Assembly: GCF_017979425.1 (NCBI RefSeq)
Contig: NZ_JAERIS010000002.1
Coordinates: 1 to 64,000 of the forward strand
DNA length: 64,000 bases
DNA from: Helicobacter salomonis
GTDB taxonomy: Bacteria > Campylobacterota > Campylobacteria > Campylobacterales > Helicobacteraceae
Direction of reading: 5' to 3'
The position numbers were made by a program, and so were the translations under genes. Under the pieces are notes generated by a model, which did not search any database, had not been told where the DNA came from, and saw only the letters and a program-made list of their open reading frames with translations. Shown here in pieces: positions 1-7,968 of the stretch. The number at the start of each line of letters is the position of its first letter. Within the stretch, counting starts at the first letter, position 1.

Positions 1-693
1 GCCAGTAATGGCGTGCTCTATCCTTATAAAAAGTTTTTCCAAAACCTACAAACAAAACTCACCAAAGCGCAAAGGAGATTGTCTAAAAAAATCAAAGGTT
101 CTAGTAATAGAAAAAAACAAGCCAAGAAAGTGGCACAAATCCACGCCTCTATTAGGCATAGCAGAGAGGACTACTTGCATAAAATCAGTAGCGAGATAAC
201 CAATCAATACGATTTGATCGCAGTAGAAACCTTGAAAGTTAGGAATTTAGTCAAAAACCACAAACTAGCTAAGAGCATTGCCAATGCTAGCTGGTCTAGG
301 CTCATTAGTCTATTAGAATATAAGGCTGGTTGGAAGGGTAAAACCCTTATCAAAATTAACCAATACTTCCCTAGCTCTCAAATCTGCTCGACCTGTGGGA
401 GCAACACGGGTAAAAAGCCACTGCATATTAGAAATTTTATCTGTCCTTGTTGTCAAACACACCACCACAGAGACCTAAACGCCAGTATCAATATTAGAAA
501 TTATGCTTTGGGTATGCTAGATGAACGACACGCTATCAAGGTAGATAAAACTAGGGTGGGAAACCCCCGAAGTTACGCTTGTGGAGATTCCGCTAACGGG
601 GCTGTAACCAAGTATGGCTACATACTAGATACTGCTAGTTATGGATCGTTGAAGCAAGAAGCCCACCCAGCAAATGCGTCGCATTTGTTTTAG
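1..693 (+). CDS. tnpB: IS200/IS605-family TnpB (RNA-guided nuclease-like), 5'-truncated by window edge
   Basis: C-terminal part of a transposon-encoded TnpB protein. The frame is open to the left edge, so the N-terminus and the first RuvC aspartate lie outside the window. Visible are the RuvC-II region with the glutamate in AVETLKVRNL, a four-cysteine zinc finger (CSTCGS followed by CPCC), and the RuvC-III block HRDLNASINI with its catalytic Asp. The tail ends SLKQEAHP, typical of this family. The remaining RuvC residues look intact, so the protein could be active if the missing part is sound. No Y1 transposase tnpA is seen. The 3' end of the gene overlaps the right-end hairpin of the element, where such elements usually encode the guide RNA. 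Next gene: nickel transporter operon on the same strand. Confidence 0.9.
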   Translation, partial: ASNGVLYPYKKFFQNLQTKLTKAQRRLSKKIKGSSNRKKQAKKVAQIHASIRHSREDYLHKISSEITNQYDLIAVETLKVRNLVKNHKLAKSIANASWSRLISLLEYKAGWKGKTLIKINQYFPSSQICSTCGSNTGKKPLHIRNFICPCCQTHHHRDLNASINIRNYALGMLDERHAIKVDKTRVGNPRSYACGDSANGAVTKYGYILDTASYGSLKQEAHPANASHLF

Positions 694-701
694 CGGGTGG
701 G
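662..701 (+). repeat. IS right-end hairpin overlapping tnpB stop; possible guide-RNA end
   Basis: CCCACCC (662-668) pairs perfectly with GGGTGGG (695-701). An inner AAATGC/GCATTT stem lies between them. The tnpB stop is inside the structure and the sequence GTGATTCAC follows. Such a hairpin at the end of tnpB is the usual right end of IS200/IS605 elements and the 3' end of the TnpB omegaRNA. It differs from the CCCCTAGC-type hairpins at 7.05 and 38.8 kb, so this is a different element lineage. Confidence 0.6.
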
Positions 702-743
702 TGATTCACAATTAGTGACACATTCCTTGGCGGAATAGGCGAT

Positions 744-773
744 TGTGTTAACACATCGTTAATGTAGATAATA
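744..773 (+). promoter_or_regulatory. Palindrome and candidate NikR operator upstream of nickel operon
   Basis: A perfect 12-bp palindrome TGTGTTAACACA lies at 744-755. Separately, TAACA (749-753) and TAATA (769-773) are 15 nt apart, which fits the loose H. pylori NikR consensus TRWYA-N15-TRWYA as I remember it. The site abuts the -10 box at 775-780, where a repressor could block polymerase. The consensus is degenerate, so a chance match is possible. Confidence 0.35.
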
Positions 774-774
774 T

Positions 775-780
775 TATAAT
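775..780 (+). promoter_or_regulatory. -10 box (TATAAT) of nickel ABC operon
   Basis: Perfect TATAAT 40 nt upstream of the first operon ATG (820). Transcription would start near 787 and leave a short leader containing the Shine-Dalgarno GAGGAG at 807-812. Confidence 0.6.
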
Positions 781-819
781 CGTGCATATCCGAATTTAAA
801 TTATACGAGGAGATGTCTG

Positions 820-2355
820 ATGATCAAAAAGCTTTTTTTGGTTGGTTTGTTGGCAGCACAAGTATTTGCTCTGACGCCCAAGGATACCATTGTCATTGGG
901 ATTGAGAACGAAACGACGCGTATCAATCCGCTTTTCGACGAAGATCATGATAGTGCCCTAGATTTTGTCTTTAGTGGCTTGACACGCTTTTCAGCAGATA
1001 TGAAAGTTGAACCTGATTTAGCTAAAAGTTGGGAGGTGAGTGACGATGGGCTTGTTTGGACCTTTCACCTGAGGAAGGACGCGCTTTGGCATGACGGGCA
1101 GAAGTTCAGTGCTGAGGATGTGAAATTCACCATTGAGCAAGCTCTCAATGAAAAGCTCAACGCTCCAGCGCGAGCTAGTTTTGAAGAGGTAGAAAAAGTG
1201 GAAGTGCTCGATCCTCTCACCCTCAAAATTACCCTCAAAACCCCCTTCCCACCGCTCTTGGATGCACTCAGTATTGGTATGTTGCCCAAACATCTTTTGG
1301 AGGGCAAGGATTTAAACACCGATGCTTTCAACCAACACCCCATTGGGACAGGACCCTTTAAATTTGTCAAGTGGCAAAAGGGAAGCTATATCAGCTTTGC
1401 AGCTAATGAGAAATTCTATCGCGGCAAGCCCAAGGCGGAGAAAATGATTTTAAAAATCGTGCCTGATTACAATGTGCGCACCTATGAAATTAAGAATAAC
1501 TCTTTAGACGTAGCTTTAGTAGAAGCCAATTTAGTAAAGAGTTTAGAACGCGATAAGCGCATCAAAATCATGGATATGAGCAGTGCAGATTACCGGGCTT
1601 TGATGTTTAACTTCCACAACGATCTCTTGAAATCTCAAGCAGTAAGACAGGCGATCAACTACGCGATCAATCGCTCCTTGATTGCCAATAAAATTTTGCA
1701 TGGCTATGGCTTTGCAGCCAACAATCCTATTCAGGTGAGTTGGGCCAATGATAAGAATGCTAAGGGTTATCCCTATGATCCCAAAAAAGCCAAGGAAATT
1801 TTGGCCAAAGATGGTTGGAAACTCAAGGGAAAAGTTCTCTATAAAAATGGCAAGCCTTTAGAGTTTGATATTTACGCCTTCAATAACGATCCTCTCCGAG
1901 TGACTCTAGCCAATGTTCTACAGAGTGAACTAGCTAAAATTGGAATCAAGGCGCATGCCATTGCCAAGAATAGTGGGGCTTTTGAAATAGACAAGGTAGA
2001 TAGCTTTATCATTGGTTGGGGTAGCCCACTCGATCCTGATGTGCAGACTTATCGGGTGTTTAGCTCTAAAATGGATGCGAGCACCAATGAGAATGGCTGG
2101 AATTACAATCATTATAGTAACAAAGATGTGGATGAAGCCTTATTGAAAGCCCGCACTACGGATAAGATTGAGCAGCGCAAATTTTGGTATGCCAAATTCA
2201 TCAACGCTTTACACAAGGATCCTCCCTTTGCGTTCTTGGTGTATCTACGCTACCCCCTAGCCTACAATGTTAAGGTTCATGGTATTAAGCCCACTATTCT
2301 AGGCCACCATGGGGCACGCTTCACGCACAATGTTGAGGAATGGAGCAAGGAATGA
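820..2355 (+). CDS. nikZ: Nickel/peptide ABC transporter substrate-binding protein, copy 1 (NikZ-like)
   Basis: Periplasmic solute-binding protein, family 5 (peptide/nickel), 511 aa, with an N-terminal signal peptide (MIKKLFLVGLLAAQVFA) and no lipobox. The mature chain starts TPKDTIVIGIENETTRINP. It carries segments I recall from Campylobacter jejuni NikZ, for example SADYRALMFN, a WGSPLDPD block and the C-terminal LGHHGARFT..EEWSK. The likely role is binding Ni2+ or a Ni-chelate in the periplasm for the permease encoded downstream; a dipeptide-binding (DppA) role is the alternative. It is first in a six-gene operon with overlapping genes, and a near-duplicate follows directly. The start is ATG 820 with GAGGAG upstream. 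A nickel importer suits a urease-positive organism. Confidence 0.8.
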   Translation: MIKKLFLVGLLAAQVFALTPKDTIVIGIENETTRINPLFDEDHDSALDFVFSGLTRFSADMKVEPDLAKSWEVSDDGLVWTFHLRKDALWHDGQKFSAEDVKFTIEQALNEKLNAPARASFEEVEKVEVLDPLTLKITLKTPFPPLLDALSIGMLPKHLLEGKDLNTDAFNQHPIGTGPFKFVKWQKGSYISFAANEKFYRGKPKAEKMILKIVPDYNVRTYEIKNNSLDVALVEANLVKSLERDKRIKIMDMSSADYRALMFNFHNDLLKSQAVRQAINYAINRSLIANKILHGYGFAANNPIQVSWANDKNAKGYPYDPKKAKEILAKDGWKLKGKVLYKNGKPLEFDIYAFNNDPLRVTLANVLQSELAKIGIKAHAIAKNSGAFEIDKVDSFIIGWGSPLDPDVQTYRVFSSKMDASTNENGWNYNHYSNKDVDEALLKARTTDKIEQRKFWYAKFINALHKDPPFAFLVYLRYPLAYNVKVHGIKPTILGHHGARFTHNVEEWSKE

Positions 2356-3905
2356 GCTATAAGAGTTCTCTTGTGCGCAAATTATTGCTAGCTGCTTTGC
2401 TAGCTACCCATGTTTTCGCCGCCACACCCAAGGATACGATTGTGATTGGGGTGGAGAATGAAACCAAGCGCATCAATCCCCTATTTGATGGCGACCACGA
2501 TCCTGCACTTTATTTTGTCTTTAGCGGATTGACCCGATTTGCCCCAGATATGAAAGTCGAACCGGATTTAGCTAAGAGCTGGGAAGTGAGCGAAGATGGG
2601 CTCAATTGGATTTTTCATTTGAGAGATGATGTGCTTTGGCATGATGGGCAGAAATTCAGCGCGGCAGATGTGGAATTCACCATCAGCCAAGTGCTCAATG
2701 ACAAGATCAACACCCCTGCTCGGGCGAATTTTGAAGAGATCAAGGAAGTAAAGGTGGTGGACCCTCAAACCATTCAGATCGCGCTCAAAACCCCCTTTCC
2801 CTCGCTCTTAGATGTGCTCAGTCTTGGCATCTTACCCAAGCACCTATTGCAAGGTAAAGATGTGAGCACCGACCCCTTTAACCAACACCCTATTGGGACT
2901 GGACCTTTTCAACTTGTCCAGTGGCAAAAGGGTAGTCATATCAGCTTTGTAGCCAACCCTCATTTCTACCGGGGCAAGCCAAAGTCCCCTAAGATAATCC
3001 TAAAAATCGTCCCCGATCACAGCGTGCGCACCTACGAGATTAAAAACGGGTCGCTGGATGTGGCGTTAATCGAGCCTAATTTGGTGAAAAAGCTCAAGGA
3101 TGATAAAAATATCAAGATTATGGATTTTAAAAGTGCAGATTATCGGGCTTTAATGTTCAACTTTCATAACCCCATTCTAAAGTCTTTGGCGGTGCGTCAA
3201 GCGATCGAATATGCCATCAACCGCAAGCTCATTGCCACTAAGGTGCTGCATGGTTATGGCTCTGTGGCAAACAACCCGATTCAAGTGAGTTGGGCAAATG
3301 ACCCCCATGCTAAAACCTATCCCTACAACCCCAAAAAAGCCAAAGAAATCCTAGAAAAAGATGGCTGGAAGTTGCACAACAAGGTGTTTGTTAAGGATGG
3401 TAAACCCTTGGAATTTGACATTTACGCCCGTAGCCATAATCCAATCCGAGTAGCACTCGCCAATATCTTGCAAAGTGAGCTAAGCAAGGTAGGGATCAAA
3501 GCCCATGCTATTGCTAAGAATAATGGGGCATTTGAGATCAGCAAAGTAGATGCTTTTATCATCGGCTGGGGAAGTCCCCTTGATCCAGACATGCAAACCT
3601 ATCGAGTGTTTAGCTCTAAAATGGACTCAAGCACCAATAAAGCGGGGTGGAATTACAGCCACTATAGCGATCCTAAGGTTGATGAGGCTTTGCTCAAGGC
3701 GAGAACGGCGACCAGTTTGGAAGAAAGAAAGACATGGTATGCCAAGTTTATCAATGCCTTGCACGATAACCCGCCCTTTGCATTTCTTGTCTATTTAAAC
3801 TATCCACTAGCCTATAACACTAAAATCCATGGAATCAAGTCTACTATCTTAGGGCACCATGGGGCGCGTTTCACCCATAATGTCGAAGAATGGAGTAAGG
3901 ATTAG
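2352..3905 (+). CDS. nikZ: Nickel/peptide ABC transporter substrate-binding protein, copy 2 (NikZ-like)
   Basis: Tandem paralogue of the previous gene, 517 aa from ATG 2352, which overlaps the upstream stop (ATGA) with GGAG seven bases before it. An in-frame ATG at 2340 is less likely because it lacks that spacing and would extend the signal peptide. The signal peptide is followed by TPKDTIVIGVENETKRINP. The two copies are close along their whole length, including SADYRALMFN and LGHHGARFTHNVEEWSK, but differ at many scattered positions (for example FDEDHDSAL versus FDGDHDPAL). The duplication is therefore not brand-new. Two binding proteins sharing one permease may widen the range of nickel chelates or peptides taken up. 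Confidence 0.8.
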   Translation: MSYKSSLVRKLLLAALLATHVFAATPKDTIVIGVENETKRINPLFDGDHDPALYFVFSGLTRFAPDMKVEPDLAKSWEVSEDGLNWIFHLRDDVLWHDGQKFSAADVEFTISQVLNDKINTPARANFEEIKEVKVVDPQTIQIALKTPFPSLLDVLSLGILPKHLLQGKDVSTDPFNQHPIGTGPFQLVQWQKGSHISFVANPHFYRGKPKSPKIILKIVPDHSVRTYEIKNGSLDVALIEPNLVKKLKDDKNIKIMDFKSADYRALMFNFHNPILKSLAVRQAIEYAINRKLIATKVLHGYGSVANNPIQVSWANDPHAKTYPYNPKKAKEILEKDGWKLHNKVFVKDGKPLEFDIYARSHNPIRVALANILQSELSKVGIKAHAIAKNNGAFEISKVDAFIIGWGSPLDPDMQTYRVFSSKMDSSTNKAGWNYSHYSDPKVDEALLKARTATSLEERKTWYAKFINALHDNPPFAFLVYLNYPLAYNTKIHGIKSTILGHHGARFTHNVEEWSKD

Positions 3906-4861
3906 TGCTTCTCTTTGCCACTAAACGAGTGGCGGGGGCTCTCTTGCTTCTTGTGATCTTTAGCTTTGTCATTTTTGTGCTCCTAGATATTTCCAGTGGG
4001 AGTGTTGTTTCTAGTATCTACGGAGATAGTATCCAGGCAGCCAATCCCATGGTTCAAGAGAGGGTTATGGCTAACTTAGGCTTGAATCGTCCCCTCATGG
4101 TGCGTTATGTAGAGTGGTTATGGCATGGCTTGCATGGAAACTGGGGTGAGAGTTTTGCCAGTGGAGAGAGGGTATTGGATATTATCAAGGAACGCTTACC
4201 CTATACTCTCATTTTAGGCCTCACGAGCTTTGTCCTAAGCTTTCTCTTGGCTCTCATTTTAGGGGGTTTGAGCGCTCTCTTTAAGGATTCTCTATGGGAC
4301 AAGATGGTTATGATAACGACCTTGGGTTTCTTTAGCATTCCCTCCTTTTGGCTCAGTCTGATTTTTATCATGTTCTTCAGTGTGCTTTTAGGGTTTTTCC
4401 CCAGCTCTGGAGTCTATGATTTAGGCCATGAGAAGACTTTGGGAGATTTAGCCCACCACATGGCACTTCCCATAGCAGTGCTCACCCTCTCTCACCTGGC
4501 AATCTACACCCGCCTTGTGCGCAGTGTTGTATTAGAAACTCTCCAAGAGCCCTTTGTAACCAGCTATCGTTCTTGGGGTGTGGATGAGAAAACAATCCAG
4601 CTTAAATTAGTATTGCGTTATAGCCTATTGCCCATTGTGAGTTATTTTGGGGCCAATGTGGCAGGGATTTTGGGTGGGACTTATATTGTCGAGAGCGTGT
4701 TTTCCATCGGGGGGCTAGGTAGCACCACCATTAGTGCGCTGCTTGGCAAAGACTATCCTCTAGCACTTGCCATTATCTTGTTGAGCACGATCGTTGTCGT
4801 GGTGTTTAACCTCATCGTGGAAATTTTAGCAAAGGTTTTAAATCCCAAATGGCAGACTTAA
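3905..4861 (+). CDS. nikY: Nickel/peptide ABC transporter permease (NikB/DppB family)
   Basis: Inner-membrane permease of the binding-protein-dependent transporter family, 318 aa. The first membrane segment is at about residues 8-30, and the cytoplasmic coupling region is near TYRSWGVDEKTIQLKLVLRYSLLP, which contacts the ATPase. It pairs with the next permease to form the channel. The start is GTG 3905, sharing one base with the stop of the upstream gene, which indicates translational coupling. The symbol follows the Campylobacter NikZYXWV scheme by homology of order and is tentative; dppB is the alternative name. Confidence 0.8.
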   Translation: MLLFATKRVAGALLLLVIFSFVIFVLLDISSGSVVSSIYGDSIQAANPMVQERVMANLGLNRPLMVRYVEWLWHGLHGNWGESFASGERVLDIIKERLPYTLILGLTSFVLSFLLALILGGLSALFKDSLWDKMVMITTLGFFSIPSFWLSLIFIMFFSVLLGFFPSSGVYDLGHEKTLGDLAHHMALPIAVLTLSHLAIYTRLVRSVVLETLQEPFVTSYRSWGVDEKTIQLKLVLRYSLLPIVSYFGANVAGILGGTYIVESVFSIGGLGSTTISALLGKDYPLALAIILLSTIVVVVFNLIVEILAKVLNPKWQT

Positions 4862-5640
4862 AAAAAATCGGGTTGGGTGGCATTATTTTTTTGATCCTGC
4901 TTGTTTTATTGCCCTTATGTGCTCCTTTTGATCCTGCTCAAGTGGACTTAACCCAACTCAAACTCCCCCCCGACTCCGCGCATTTTTTAGGCACAGACTT
5001 CTTGGGGCGTGATGAATTATCCAGACTTTTATTTGCACTCAGAAACTCTGTCTTGATCGGACTTTTAAGTGGAATATTTGCCGTGCTGATTGCCCTGGGT
5101 TTTGCCTTCATCACCCTTAACGCCCCCAAGTTGATCCGATCTTCTTTACTGCGTTTTTTAGACGGCTTTTTATCCTTACCGAATTTATTGCTCATTTTGC
5201 TCTTCAGTGCATTCAGTCATCGAGGGTTTAATATCATCGCTTTGAGCTTACTCCTAGCCATTTTTTCCTGGGGGAGCATGGCCAAAGTCATTTACGACAC
5301 TTTCTTAGATATTAGCACCCATGAATTTGTTGCCAATGAGAGGGCGTTAGGCGCTGGGCGTTTTGCGATCATGTTTGGCGAAATTTTGCCCGTAGCGCAA
5401 CACAGCGTGTTTGTACTTTTTGTCAATATTTGCGCGCATGCCATCAGTACGGAAGCCTTGTTGAGTTTTTTTGGTCTGGGGTTGGCTGTGGGAGAGGCCA
5501 GTTTGGGCAATATGCTCAATGAAGCCTCGCAAGCGATCTTTACTGGGGCGTGGTGGCTTGTTTTGGTTCCGGGCTTGGCTGTTTTTAGCATTGTCTTTGC
5601 CCTCATGTTTCTGGGTGAAAAGGTGCAAGAGCGTGCTTAA
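4849..5640 (+). CDS. nikX: Nickel/peptide ABC transporter permease (NikC/DppC family)
   Basis: Second permease subunit, 263 aa, with several hydrophobic segments. The cytoplasmic loop ANERALGAGRFAIMFGEILP corresponds to the EAA motif that docks on the ATPases. ATG 4849 lies inside the end of the preceding permease gene (13-nt overlap). FDPAQVDLTQLKLPPDSAHFLGTD is the usual N-terminal signature of DppC/NikC proteins. The specificity call depends on the NikZ-like binding proteins. Confidence 0.8.
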   Translation: MADLKKIGLGGIIFLILLVLLPLCAPFDPAQVDLTQLKLPPDSAHFLGTDFLGRDELSRLLFALRNSVLIGLLSGIFAVLIALGFAFITLNAPKLIRSSLLRFLDGFLSLPNLLLILLFSAFSHRGFNIIALSLLLAIFSWGSMAKVIYDTFLDISTHEFVANERALGAGRFAIMFGEILPVAQHSVFVLFVNICAHAISTEALLSFFGLGLAVGEASLGNMLNEASQAIFTGAWWLVLVPGLAVFSIVFALMFLGEKVQERA

Positions 5641-6247
5641 GGTAGCTGATTTGAGTGTCTACACGCCCAAAAATCAGATTTTACATGGGGTGAGTTTTAG
5701 CACTTCTGCTCATTTGGCTATTTTAGGTAGCAGTGGCAGTGGGAAAAGCACGCTATGTAAAGCGATCTGTGGCATTTTACCTCCCAATCTCAAGGTCGTT
5801 TATACTGAGCTGTCTACACAGGGCCGTGCGGGCTATGTGTTTCAAGATTGCATTAGCTGTTTTTTTCCCTATCTGAAAATCCAAGATACCTTTAAAATGG
5901 TCTTAAAAGCCCAGCTAGAGAAAACTCTACCCATCTTCGAACAGCTCAATATCCCCTCTAAGGTGTGGAATCTCTACCCCTATGAATTGAGCCGTGGCAT
6001 GGCTAGTCGGGTGCAAATCGCGCTCAACTTAGCCCTAGAAGCAAAAATCCTCTTATTAGACGAAGTGACAAGCTCCCTAGACGTAGCCAACACCAATAGC
6101 GTGATCGAATTACTCTTGCAACTCCAGACTCAAAGAATAGTCATCACCCATGATGAAGAGGTGGCTTTTAGACTTTGTGATAGTGTTTTAGTCCTAGAGA
6201 ATGGGCATATGACTTACTTTGGAGACAAAGAGGGGTATTTCTCGTGA
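5633..6247 (+). CDS. nikW: Nickel/peptide ABC transporter ATP-binding protein (NikD-like)
   Basis: ATPase subunit, about 204 aa from GTG 5633, which overlaps the end of the permease gene by 8 nt with AAGG upstream. The frame is open further upstream but reads nonsense there. Walker A is GSSGSGKST and Walker B is ILLLDEVTSSLD. The signature is LSRGMAS rather than LSGGM, an unusual substitution. The protein is shorter than DppD/OppD (about 320 aa) and lacks their C-terminal oligopeptide extension, which favours a NikD-type assignment. It works as a heterodimer with the following ATPase. Confidence 0.8.
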   Translation: MLKVADLSVYTPKNQILHGVSFSTSAHLAILGSSGSGKSTLCKAICGILPPNLKVVYTELSTQGRAGYVFQDCISCFFPYLKIQDTFKMVLKAQLEKTLPIFEQLNIPSKVWNLYPYELSRGMASRVQIALNLALEAKILLLDEVTSSLDVANTNSVIELLLQLQTQRIVITHDEEVAFRLCDSVLVLENGHMTYFGDKEGYFS

Positions 6248-6897
6248 GCTTAGAAGTCGCTCATTTGCATAAATCCTATGGAGAACATTGCATTCTGCAA
6301 GATATTAACTTCTGCCTGCAAAGTGGGGAAAGCATAGCTCTCATGGGAACAAGCGGGAGTGGAAAAAGCACACTGGCCAAATGCATCGCTAGACTAGAGA
6401 GTTTTCAACAAGGACAAATTTTATACAACACAGAGGACATTTTAAGTATCAAAGAGCCTCACTTTAGAAAAACTATCCAATATGTCTTTCAAGACCAGCT
6501 TACTGCTCTTAACCCAGCTAAGCGGGTCAGAAGTCTTTTAAGCAGTGTGTGCAGGCGTTTTAAAAGTCACAGCGAATTAGAATCGATTTTGCAGAGTGCA
6601 CGGATCAAACCCGCCCTCTTGGATAAGTTGCCCAGAGAATTAAGCGGAGGCGAGAGGCAGAGATTGGGGATTGCTAGAGCTATGTTGGTCAAGCCTCAAA
6701 TTTTACTCTTAGATGAGATCACAAGTGCGCTGGATAAACGCTTGAAACATGAAATCATGGAAACCCTGATGGAGTATCAGGAAAATTTTCAAGTGAGCAT
6801 GATCTGCATCACCCATGATAAAACCATCGCCCAGACCTATTTCTCCCGCCACTTACTGCTTGAAGCAGGCAGGTTAGTTCAAGATGAGAGACACTAA
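6244..6897 (+). CDS. nikV: Nickel/peptide ABC transporter ATP-binding protein (NikE-like)
   Basis: Last gene of the operon, 217 aa, GTG start in a 4-nt overlap (GTGA) with the previous stop. Walker A is GTSGSGKST, the signature is ELSGGERQRLGIARA, Walker B is ILLLDEITSALD, and the H-loop is CITHD. It lacks the C-terminal extension of OppF/DppF, like its partner. The operon ends here and an IS-derived element follows 40 nt later. Confidence 0.8.
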   Translation: MSLEVAHLHKSYGEHCILQDINFCLQSGESIALMGTSGSGKSTLAKCIARLESFQQGQILYNTEDILSIKEPHFRKTIQYVFQDQLTALNPAKRVRSLLSSVCRRFKSHSELESILQSARIKPALLDKLPRELSGGERQRLGIARAMLVKPQILLLDEITSALDKRLKHEIMETLMEYQENFQVSMICITHDKTIAQTYFSRHLLLEAGRLVQDERH

Positions 6898-6937
6898 TTG
6901 CAGGGATTGTTTTCATGCTGAATTGGCACCCATTTAC

Positions 6938-7085
6938 CTATTTGCGCCATAAGGCGTATTTTGTGCTATAATGTCTTTCGTAGAGTGGGGGCATCCACTC
7001 TTGGAGTAGAAGTCGTAAGACCCGCTTGTGGGCAGACTTTGATGATACCAGAATCCCCTAGCTTTAGCTATGGGGAGTATGTCAA
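6938..7085 (+). mobile_element. IS608-like short element, left hairpin lost (copy 1)
   Basis: A 148-bp element bounded by TTTAC on the left (6933-6937) and TCAA on the right (7082-7085), the two cleavage sites of IS608-type transposition. The right end is complete: GAAT, then CCCCTAGC-TTTA-GCTA-T-GGGG with the extra unpaired T, then AGTATG and TCAA. The left end has lost the hairpin present in the second copy (38.66 kb), so this copy should not be mobile. Inside, about 135 nt differ from the second copy by one base (C/T in GTAGAAGTCG). Neither tnpA nor a complete tnpB is present. It sits between the nickel operon and the DpnII-type genes. Confidence 0.8.
6964..6972 (+). promoter_or_regulatory. 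Extended -10 promoter (TGC-TATAAT) inside IS608-like element
   Basis: TGC followed by a perfect TATAAT (6967-6972) is a strong extended -10 promoter of the housekeeping sigma type in Helicobacter. Transcription would begin near 6979 and read through the tnpB-tail segment into the flank. The same promoter is present in the second copy. Confidence 0.65.
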
Positions 7086-7105
7086 AATCTAACAAAATCG
7101 AGTAG
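6979..7105 (+). ncRNA. Candidate orphan TnpB guide RNA (omegaRNA) with guide at 7086-7105
   Basis: Downstream of the extended -10 the segment encodes a remnant of a TnpB C-terminus ([18 protein letters not shown] and on) and can fold: AGAGTGG/CCACTCT, CCC/GGG in AGACCCGCTTGTGGGCAG, then the right-end hairpin. In IS200/IS605 elements this 3' end of tnpB doubles as the omegaRNA scaffold, and the guide is the sequence just after the right cleavage site. Here that is the 20 nt starting AATCTAAC after TCAA. The transcript and its function are inferred. The 3' end is set at 20 nt of guide. Confidence 0.45.
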
Positions 7106-7134
7106 CTTTAGTTAGAATACGCTAAACTGCTCTA

Positions 7135-7968
7135 ATGAAAAACACCCTTCCTTTTGCAACCTTTATGCAGACCTTAAAAAAGACTAACCGCGCGTTGGAT
7201 TTTTTTGTGGATTGGGATAAATGCTTGTTTCGGCGCGATCAGGTGCGCCTTTGCCTCCACCATCTCAACTTTCTATTAGGAGTCAAGGCGCAAGATTTGC
7301 CACAAAAAGTCGCCTTTTTATTCCAAGAATATCCTAAGGCGTTTCAGGTTTTACCCCTCTTGCTGGCCGTTAGAAACGCTCAAGAGATCGTTTTAACCCC
7401 CGCACAACAAGAAGTCTCTTTAGATAGTTACACCCAAAACCCAGAGGGTATTTGCGCTTTTCTCGCAGAAAGCGGATTATTAGCTATTTTAGCTCAGGGG
7501 CATATTAATGATCTCAATGACTTTGTGCTAGGGGTCGAGGTGGGATTGGACAGCAATGCGCGCAAAAATCGTAGCGGAACATTAATGGAGTCGCATTTAA
7601 GACAGGTTTTTAGTCAGGCAGGTTTGATTTTTAAAGAACAGGTGAGTGTTACAAGGTATCCCAACTTGCATGCCAAATTTGGCGCGGATATTAAGAAATT
7701 TGATTTTGTCATCACTGGCACGCACGCGACCTATTTTATTGAGTGTAATTTTTATAGTAGCGGAGGGAGCAAGCTTAATGAAGTGGCACGGGCTTATACG
7801 GAACTTGCCCTACATTTTGAAACTGAAATAAACCAATATTTTATTTGGATCACCGATGGACAAGGCTGGCTTGAGGCAAAAAACAAGCTCCAAGAGGCTT
7901 ATAAAAGCGTCCGTCTCTATAATTTAAGCCAATTAGATTCCCTCATTAGCGAGATCACCCATGCCTAA
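7135..7968 (+). CDS. Type II restriction endonuclease, DpnII/MboI family (GATC)
   Basis: Restriction enzyme of the DpnII family, 277 aa, predicted to cut unmethylated GATC. Diagnostic blocks are GVEVGLDSNARKNRSG and ECNFYSSGGSKLNE. The active site is of the PD-(D/E)xK type with Asp190 in KKFDFVI and Glu203 in IECN, Asn taking the place of the usual Lys as in other DpnII-type enzymes. ATG 7135. It overlaps the cognate methyltransferase gene by 8 nt. H. pylori carries a similar pair (HpyAIII). GATC occurs throughout the window, so the host DNA must be protected by methylation. Confidence 0.9.
   Translation: MKNTLPFATFMQTLKKTNRALDFFVDWDKCLFRRDQVRLCLHHLNFLLGVKAQDLPQKVAFLFQEYPKAFQVLPLLLAVRNAQEIVLTPAQQEVSLDSYTQNPEGICAFLAESGLLAILAQGHINDLNDFVLGVEVGLDSNARKNRSGTLMESHLRQVFSQAGLIFKEQVSVTRYPNLHAKFGADIKKFDFVITGTHATYFIECNFYSSGGSKLNEVARAYTELALHFETEINQYFIWITDGQGWLEAKNKLQEAYKSVRLYNLSQLDSLISEITHA

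Noticed and set aside
5471-5632. 54-residue N-terminal extension of the NikD-like ATPase
   Set aside because: It reads the 3' end of the permease gene in another frame. ABC ATPase homology begins at GTG 5633.
820-6897. Straight dppABCDF dipeptide transporter
   Set aside because: Possible, but the ATPases lack the oligopeptide C-terminal extension and the binding proteins resemble Campylobacter NikZ more, so nickel is preferred; kept as an alternative in the entries.
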